64,000 nucleotides of DNA from Mycobacterium adipatum. GTDB taxonomy: Bacteria; Actinomycetota; Actinomycetes; Mycobacteriales; Mycobacteriaceae. The position numbers were made by a program, and so were the translations under genes. This document shows positions 63,747 through 64,000 of the stretch, one piece after another; position 1 is the first letter of the stretch, and each line of letters begins with the position of its first letter. The notes beneath the pieces were generated by a model. That model searched no databases and had not been told where the DNA came from. It saw nothing but the letters and a program-made list of their open reading frames with translations. Where the stretch lies: assembly GCF_001644575.1 (NCBI RefSeq), contig NZ_CP015596.1, positions 1,240,001 to 1,304,000 of the forward strand, read 5' to 3'.

Positions 63747-64000
63747 TCAGTCCGCCGATTTGCCCATCCGCAGTATCGATTTCAGGCCGCTGAGCCCGTG
63801 GGTTTCGGCGCCGTCGGGCACCTCGGCGTCCTGCTGAGACGCGGCGAGCTCTTCTTCGGTGGGTAACCGCATCGACAGCAGCGCGGCGTAGGTGTCGTCG
63901 TCGAGTTCGACCTTGTTGGCCGTCACATGGATGGGGGTGTAGCCGCCGCCGATGGCCGGCAGGCGCAGGACCCGCGCGGCCGGCCCCCGCATGAAGTCCT
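63747..64000 (-). CDS. Unrecognised protein, C-terminal part only
   Basis: At least 84 residues of the C-terminal end of a larger protein running off the right edge; no stop occurs before position 64000. Segments GGYTPIHVTANKVELDDDTY and LSMRLPTEEELAASQQD are visible, the tail is acidic. Convergent with the tad operon, in the position of Rv3651 in M. tuberculosis; I could not confirm identity. Confidence 0.6.
   Translation of the reverse strand, partial: DFMRGPAARVLRLPAIGGGYTPIHVTANKVELDDDTYAALLSMRLPTEEELAASQQDAEVPDGAETHGLSGLKSILRMGKSAD

Overview
The window is high-GC actinobacterial DNA from a mycobacterium, probably an environmental Mycolicibacterium-type species. From about 38.9 kb rightwards the gene order follows the M. 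tuberculosis Rv3684-to-Rv3654c segment almost gene for gene. The genes are cds1, a metallophosphoesterase, ponA2, whiB4, two ArsA/Get3-like ATPases, DUF4177, RidA, an MBL hydrolase, crp, Rv3675, nth, a thioredoxin-like protein, a Nudix CoA pyrophosphatase, marP, ephE, DUF1469, a secreted protease, acs, a Fic-like protein, a HAD phosphatase, ssd and the tad pilus genes. Two known mycobacterial small RNAs fall in their expected places: Ms1/MTS2823 (minus strand, about 57.64-57.96 kb) and 6C/B11 (plus strand, about 59.07-59.17 kb).

The left 31 kb is accessory lipid and hydrocarbon catabolism. It holds three flavin (Baeyer-Villiger type) monooxygenases around an HSL-family esterase, a decayed P450 and an SDR. 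Next come a TetR/acyl-CoA dehydrogenase divergon with twin operators, a decayed adenylate cyclase, and a second TetR. An AtuA/TIGR03084/enoyl-CoA hydratase operon and a carboxylesterase follow. A CYP153-type alkane hydroxylase operon (2Fe-2S ferredoxin, P450, ferredoxin reductase) sits beside a frameshifted AraC regulator. After it lie SCP2, acyl-CoA ligase and NDMA-type alcohol dehydrogenase genes, a BtrH_N/transglutaminase-like pair, two hotdog thioesterases, an F420-type LLM oxidoreductase, DUF6188 and two TetR regulators. The parts fit oxidation of alkyl, terpenoid or sterol-like substrates to alcohols and aldehydes, CoA activation and beta-oxidation. Many broken genes (P450, cyclase, AraC, SDR) show the region is in flux, yet no transposase is visible.

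From about 32.3 to 38.87 kb lies a small integrative element. A tyrosine integrase abuts the 3' end of tRNA-Pro(CGG), with an AlpA-like excisionase, a primase/helicase-like ATPase and a translationally coupled three-gene cargo: a TIGR04255 protein, an HTH/antitoxin-like protein and an unrecognised protein with an SQTCDI motif. That cargo module is the best candidate here for an undescribed, possibly defensive, system. I could not find the distal attachment site.

At the right edge the tad operon (ssd-tadA-tadB-tadC-pilin-TadE-like-Rv3654c-like) is packed with 4-base start/stop overlaps. Two of its small genes have anomalous starts: a CTG start, and a probable one-base frameshift. The last gene, convergent to it, runs off the window.
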